Of a DNA stretch of 64,000 bases, positions 61,016 to 64,000 are shown piece after piece (position 1 is the stretch's first letter; every line of letters starts with the position of its first letter). Source of the stretch: Pseudomonadota bacterium (GTDB taxonomy: Bacteria; Pseudomonadota; Alphaproteobacteria; Rhizobiales; Devosiaceae); the NCBI GenBank assembly GCA_023391095.1, contig JAEWBN010000005.1, positions 95,161 to 159,160 on the forward strand, given 5' to 3'. The position numbers were made by a program, and so were the translations under genes. Under the pieces are notes generated by a model. The model was not told the origin of the DNA, did no database searches, and saw nothing but the letters and a program-made list of their open reading frames with translations.

Positions 61016-61021
61016 CGCAGG

Positions 61022-61036
61022 TTAACAAGTCCTTAA
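61022..61036. promoter_or_regulatory. CtrA box, fliX-flgI region
   Basis: TTAA-CAAGTCC-TTAA, exact match to the CtrA consensus, 34 nt upstream of the fliX start. Confidence 0.75.
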
Positions 61037-61142
61037 TCCGCCCTGCAGGAATTGCCGACCCCGCAAATGGCCCGGGCTGGCAACGCGGACAAACATCCCG
61101 AAACACGCCGATTTCCGCCTGATCTTCACGCTTTCTCACAAT

Positions 61143-61158
61143 TGGCACGCTTCTCGCA
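61143..61158 (+). promoter_or_regulatory. sigma-54 promoter of the flgI operon
   Basis: TGGCACGCTTCTCGCA matches the -24/-12 consensus except at one base, with correct spacing. The predicted transcription start is near 61169, which rules out ATG 61159 as the flgI start. Confidence 0.85.
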
Positions 61159-61215
61159 ATGGAGACCCTGAAAGTTGCGCCATGGGGATGGCGTGACGTC
61201 AAGTCGGGGACTGCG

Positions 61216-62340
61216 ATGCCAAACCGCCTGTTTCGAACCTGCATAGCCGCCACGCTCAGCCTGGCGCTGACCTTGGTGCCCCTGGCCAATGTTCAGGCGG
61301 CCCCGGCGCGCATCAAGGACATCGTCGACATGGAAGGCATCCGCGAGAACCAGCTCGTGGGCTATGGACTTGTGGTGGGCCTGAACGGAACGGGCGATAG
61401 CCTCAACAACTCGCCCTTCACCAAACAGTCCCTTCAGGCAATGCTGGAGCGCCTGGGCGTCAACACGCAGGGCGAGAATGTCCGTACCGCCAATGTGGCG
61501 GCTGTCATGGTCACCGCCAACCTGCCCCCCTTCGCCACGCAAGGCTCCCGCATGGACGTCTCGGTGGCCGCGCTTGGCGATGCCGACAGTCTCCAGGGTG
61601 GCACCCTGCTGGTCACGCCCCTGCTGGGCGCCGACGGTGAAGTTTATGCGCTGGCTCAGGGCCCGGTCAGCATCAATGGCTTCAAGGCGGAAGGGGACGC
61701 GGCCTCCATTATTTCCGGCGTCCCCACAACCGGACGGATTTCCTCGGGCGCCCTGATCGAGCGCGAGATCGAGTTCCACCTCGGCTCCCAGACGTCGCTG
61801 CGCCTGGCCCTGCGCAATCCGGATCTGACCACGGCGCGTCGCATTGCTCTGGCCGTCAACGACTTCATCGGCGTCCCCACGGCGGTGCCGGAAGACCCGG
61901 CGACCGTTCGCCTGACACTGCCGCGTAACTTCAACGGCAACATTGTCGATCTTCTCACCGATATCGAGCAGTTGATTGTCCAGACCGATCAGACCGCCAA
62001 GATCGTAATCGACGAAAATTCCGGCATCATCGTCATGGGCAAGGACGTGCGGGTCTCAAGCGTCGCCGTGGCTCAGTCGAACCTGACCGTCACCATCGCC
62101 GAGGATCCGACAGTGGTTCAGCCCAATCCGCTCAGCCTGGGCCAGACCGCCGTCGAGCCCAACACCACTCTCAACGTCAACCAGACCGACACAGCACTCC
62201 AGGTCGTCCCTGAGTCCGTGACATTGCAGCAGTTGGTGGACGGGCTGAATGCCCTAGGCATCTCTCCCCGCGACCTCATCGCTATTCTCCAGGCCATCAA
62301 GGCCACCGGCGCCCTCCAGGCCGAAATCGAGGTGATGTAA
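61216..62340 (+). CDS. flgI: flagellar P-ring protein FlgI
   Basis: 374-residue periplasmic P-ring protein. Signal peptide at about 1-30 (LANVQAAPA). Conserved blocks: RIKDIVDMEGIRENQLVGYGLVVGLNGTGDS and the C-terminal TLQQLVDGLNALGISPRDLIAILQAIKATGALQAEIEVM. Start ATG 61216 has GGGGA upstream and lies after the predicted transcription start. Its stop overlaps the next start (TAATG). Confidence 0.96.
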   Translation: MPNRLFRTCIAATLSLALTLVPLANVQAAPARIKDIVDMEGIRENQLVGYGLVVGLNGTGDSLNNSPFTKQSLQAMLERLGVNTQGENVRTANVAAVMVTANLPPFATQGSRMDVSVAALGDADSLQGGTLLVTPLLGADGEVYALAQGPVSINGFKAEGDAASIISGVPTTGRISSGALIEREIEFHLGSQTSLRLALRNPDLTTARRIALAVNDFIGVPTAVPEDPATVRLTLPRNFNGNIVDLLTDIEQLIVQTDQTAKIVIDENSGIIVMGKDVRVSSVAVAQSNLTVTIAEDPTVVQPNPLSLGQTAVEPNTTLNVNQTDTALQVVPESVTLQQLVDGLNALGISPRDLIAILQAIKATGALQAEIEVM

Positions 62341-62666
62341 TGAACGCTGCTTCAATCATCTCGCCAGCCGGCGCCACGCAGTTGCAGTCCCTCCGCCGGC
62401 AAGCCGAAGAACTTGAAGGCGTATTCCTGGGCATGCTGACCAAGCAGATGTTCTCCTCCGTCAAGACGGACTCGGAGAGCTTCGGCGGCGGTTTTGGCGA
62501 AGAAACCTGGCGCGGCATGCAAGCCGAACAACTCGCATCGGCCATGGCTGCAAATGGCGGCCTGGGAATTGCCGATCAGATCATGGGCGACCTCCTGGCT
62601 CTCCAGGAGGCCTCCAGCAACACTCAATCCCTCAAGAACGCCCCCTACGGAGCCTACACAAAATGA
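62340..62666 (+). CDS. rod-binding protein (FlgJ N-terminal domain, CheL-like)
   Basis: 108-residue protein with only the rod-capping FlgJ N-domain: EELEGVFLGMLTKQMFSSV and GMQAEQLASAMAANGGLGIADQI. It lacks the muramidase domain of enteric FlgJ, as is usual in alphaproteobacteria, where another enzyme must open the peptidoglycan. Translationally coupled to flgI and, by a 4-nt overlap, to the next gene. Confidence 0.88.
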   Translation: MNAASIISPAGATQLQSLRRQAEELEGVFLGMLTKQMFSSVKTDSESFGGGFGEETWRGMQAEQLASAMAANGGLGIADQIMGDLLALQEASSNTQSLKNAPYGAYTK

Positions 62667-63130
62667 CCGCTGCAGCCCGCATTGCATCACTCGATTCCCT
62701 GCCGGCCGCCGACCTTTGCGGTCAGGCCGAAGCCGCTCTCTCCGCGCTGGTGGACATCATGAACCAGGAAACCACTCTCCTGCGCGCCGGCCATATGCGC
62801 CAGGCCGCGCAGCTGACGCCCGACAAGACGCGGCTTGCACAGGACTATGTTGGCCTCGCCCGTGCCGTACAGCGCCAGAGCGCGCGTCTCGCCCAGCAGG
62901 CACCGGCCGCAATCGAACGTCTCAAGGCGGGGCACGAAAGCCTTGCCACGCAGATGGCGGAGAACCTGCGCGTGCTGGCTACGGCCAAGTCTGTGACCGA
63001 AGACGTTCTGACAGATGTCGCCCGCATCGCCGGCCAGCAGAACCGCGCCAGGACCTATGGCGCAGCAGGACAGATCGCAGCTGACCCGGCAGCATCGGCG
63101 CGCGGCATTGCAGTCAACCGGGCGCTATAA
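62663..63130 (+). CDS. FlgN/FlbY-like flagellar protein
   Basis: 155-residue, almost wholly helical protein with a long coiled-coil pattern, like FlgN export chaperones and Caulobacter FlbY. Readable feature: NQETTLLRAGHMRQAAQLTPDKTRLAQDYVGLAR, typical of FlgN near its N-terminus. Expected to chaperone hook-filament junction proteins. Placement after flgI and the rod-binding gene supports the call. Confidence 0.75.
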   Translation: MTAAARIASLDSLPAADLCGQAEAALSALVDIMNQETTLLRAGHMRQAAQLTPDKTRLAQDYVGLARAVQRQSARLAQQAPAAIERLKAGHESLATQMAENLRVLATAKSVTEDVLTDVARIAGQQNRARTYGAAGQIAADPAASARGIAVNRAL

Positions 63131-63195
63131 GCCAAAATTTGAGATAAATGCTGCCCGTTTTACTTAGCTCGACGTAACGAGCTCCAACTAGGATG

Positions 63196-63221
63196 CCCCC
63201 GGAATTGGTCTATTTCGGGGG
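63196..63221 (+). promoter_or_regulatory. hairpin that hides the ribosome-binding site of the gene at 63227
   Basis: CCCCCGGAAT pairs with ATTTCGGGGG (ten pairs including one G-T) around a six-base loop. The 3' arm contains GGGGG, the first five bases of the Shine-Dalgarno GGGGGA that lies 4 nt before ATG 63227. Confidence 0.55.
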
Positions 63222-63226
63222 ATGAC

Positions 63227-63577
63227 ATGATCGGCAATCTTGCCATTGAGCCCGTGACTGCTGGTGGCGCGGCACTGAGCGAAAACCGGTATCGTCCGTC
63301 GACCGGCGAACGCACCATCCTGCATGACAGCACCCAGCAGGCCGCAGCCGGTTCCCGCCCGGGCGATCGGAGCCCGCAGCGAAATGGCACCTCCCAGAAA
63401 TCTGCGCCGGACGCGGAACCGGAAACCTTGCGCAGTGGGGCGTCAAACTTCGCCGCAGCCGTATTAGCCGGCGCCCTCCCCCCAACGCCGCAAAGCCTGG
63501 ACGAGCTTTTTCGGCGCATTGGGGCAGCCGAAATCCCCCAGGAATCGGAAGCCCGCTTGAAGGACCTCCTGGCTTAG
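63227..63577 (+). CDS. uncharacterised protein upstream of flagellin
   Basis: 116 residues. The first two thirds are low-complexity and polar (Ser, Gly, Arg, Gln); the last 40 residues form a probable helical domain (ASNFAAAVLAGALPPTPQSLDELFRRIG). No signal peptide or membrane segment. Not recognised. Its position between the flgI operon and flagellin suggests a late flagellar or secretion-related role. ATG 63227 with GGGGGA upstream, which lies in a hairpin. Confidence 0.6.
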   Translation: MIGNLAIEPVTAGGAALSENRYRPSTGERTILHDSTQQAAAGSRPGDRSPQRNGTSQKSAPDAEPETLRSGASNFAAAVLAGALPPTPQSLDELFRRIGAAEIPQESEARLKDLLA

Positions 63578-63620
63578 TTAACGGCTTGCTGCTGCCTGTT
63601 GGACACGCACTTTCCTCGAA

Positions 63621-63641
63621 CCCCGGATATCCGGGGTTTTT
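63621..63641 (+). terminator. intrinsic terminator upstream of flagellin
   Basis: CCCCGGATATCCGGGG followed by five T, 43 nt after the preceding stop. Confidence 0.85.
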
Positions 63642-63695
63642 GCATTTTTAGTCAGTAAATACGCGCCGCTAATTGCCCAATATTTCGGCAGCCAT

Positions 63696-63710
63696 TTAAC
63701 GCTTCTTTAT
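63696..63710 (+). promoter_or_regulatory. CtrA-like box upstream of flagellin
   Basis: TTAA-CGCTTCT-TTAT, one base off the consensus, about 80 nt before the flagellin ATG. I could not identify a sigma-54 or sigma-28 promoter here. Confidence 0.35.
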
Positions 63711-63787
63711 TGCCTGCCGGATGAGGATCGCCCTGCCTCAGGAAGAGGCGTGTTAGTTTGCGTAATCCTAGAAAAGGACTGCCATAA

Positions 63788-64000
63788 ATGGCTGATATCT
63801 CGCTCTCCAAAGCCGTGCGTTCCAACCTGCTGTCGCTCAAGGGCACTGCAGACATGATGGCCGCCACTCAGAACCGCCTTGCGACTGGCAACAAGGTGAA
63901 CTCGGCTCTGGACAACCCGACCAACTTCTTCACCGCACAGGGTCTCAACAGCCGCGCTGGCGATCTTAACCAGCTCATGGACTCCATGGCCAACGGCATC
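63788..64000 (+). CDS. flagellin, N-terminal part, cut by the window
   Basis: 71 residues of the conserved flagellin N-terminus: SLSKAVRSNLLSLKGTADMMAATQNRLATGNKVNSALDNPTNFFTAQGLNSRAGDL. This region forms the filament core coiled coil. AAGGA lies upstream of the ATG. The gene continues beyond the window. Confidence 0.93.
   Translation, partial: MADISLSKAVRSNLLSLKGTADMMAATQNRLATGNKVNSALDNPTNFFTAQGLNSRAGDLNQLMDSMANGI

Noticed and set aside
63229..63260. CGGCAATCTTGCC near the start of the gene at 63227, similar to the flagellar palindrome
   Set aside because: The spacer is four bases instead of five and it lies inside a coding sequence.
63715..63735. Possible sigma-54 promoter for flagellin (CCGG...CGCC)
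   Set aside because: The GG-to-GC distance is one base too short and the flanking bases do not match; sigma-54 promoters tolerate almost no spacing change.

Overview
The window is high-GC, densely packed bacterial chromosome. CckA, FliX, RecA, AlaS, a eukaryote-type NADP isocitrate dehydrogenase, BacA/SbmA and flagellar operons of the flgB-flgC-fliE-fliQ-fliR-flhB and fliL-fliM-DUF6468-motE type point to an alphaproteobacterium of the Hyphomicrobiales (Rhizobiales). I suspect a Devosia/Pelagibacterium-like genus, but that is inference. I see no rRNA, tRNA, insertion sequence, prophage or CRISPR array.

Left part (1-18.6 kb): nitrogen scavenging. A LysR regulator and an isochorismatase-fold hydrolase point left. 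A nine-gene operon points right (1755-10928): a PotABCD-type ABC importer, a second isochorismatase-fold hydrolase, an M20 amidohydrolase, two DUF1989 proteins of the kind now known as carboxyguanidine deiminase subunits, and allophanate hydrolase AtzF. After a convergent metallo-beta-lactamase-fold gene comes a second right-pointing operon (12234-18621): a NitT/TauT-type ABC importer, a 1179-residue biotin-dependent urea/guanidine carboxylase and a possible 28-residue peptide. A clear guanidine-I (ykkC) riboswitch at about 12057-12160 precedes it and identifies the ligand. Both operons have a near-perfect sigma-54 promoter (1704-1719 and 12025-12040), so they look like one nitrogen-limitation regulon. 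The guanidine pathway (guanidine to carboxyguanidine to allophanate to ammonia and CO2) is split between them.

Middle part (18.6-42.1 kb): mostly housekeeping. It holds an inositol-monophosphatase-like enzyme with ttcA, a BacA/SbmA peptide transporter, rpsD, an MFS exporter, a TrmJ-type methyltransferase overlapping a MASE1-GGDEF diguanylate cyclase, two related GNAT acetyltransferases, GFA and TfoX-like proteins, icd, a secreted phosphodiesterase, a DMT transporter, alaS, recA with an SOS-type box, an AraD1/GguC protein with an aldo-keto reductase, a DUF2237 protein and the hybrid kinase cckA.

Right part (42.2-64 kb): flagellar genes in divergent blocks: flhB-fliR-fliQ-fliE-flgC-flgB facing fliO-fliP; a large TPR protein, motE, a DUF6468 gene, fliM and fliL facing flgF-flgG-flgA-flgH; then a carboxypeptidase, a YCII protein, dksA, and fliX facing flgI, a rod-binding protein, an FlgN/FlbY-like gene and an unknown gene, ending in a truncated flagellin. 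The three divergent intergenic regions share one architecture: a CtrA-type TTAA-N7-TTAA box plus one or more GGCA-N5-TGCC palindromes. flgF and flgI also have sigma-54 promoters. This matches the Caulobacter CckA/CtrA to FliX/FlbD/sigma-54 hierarchy, and cckA and fliX are both present here.
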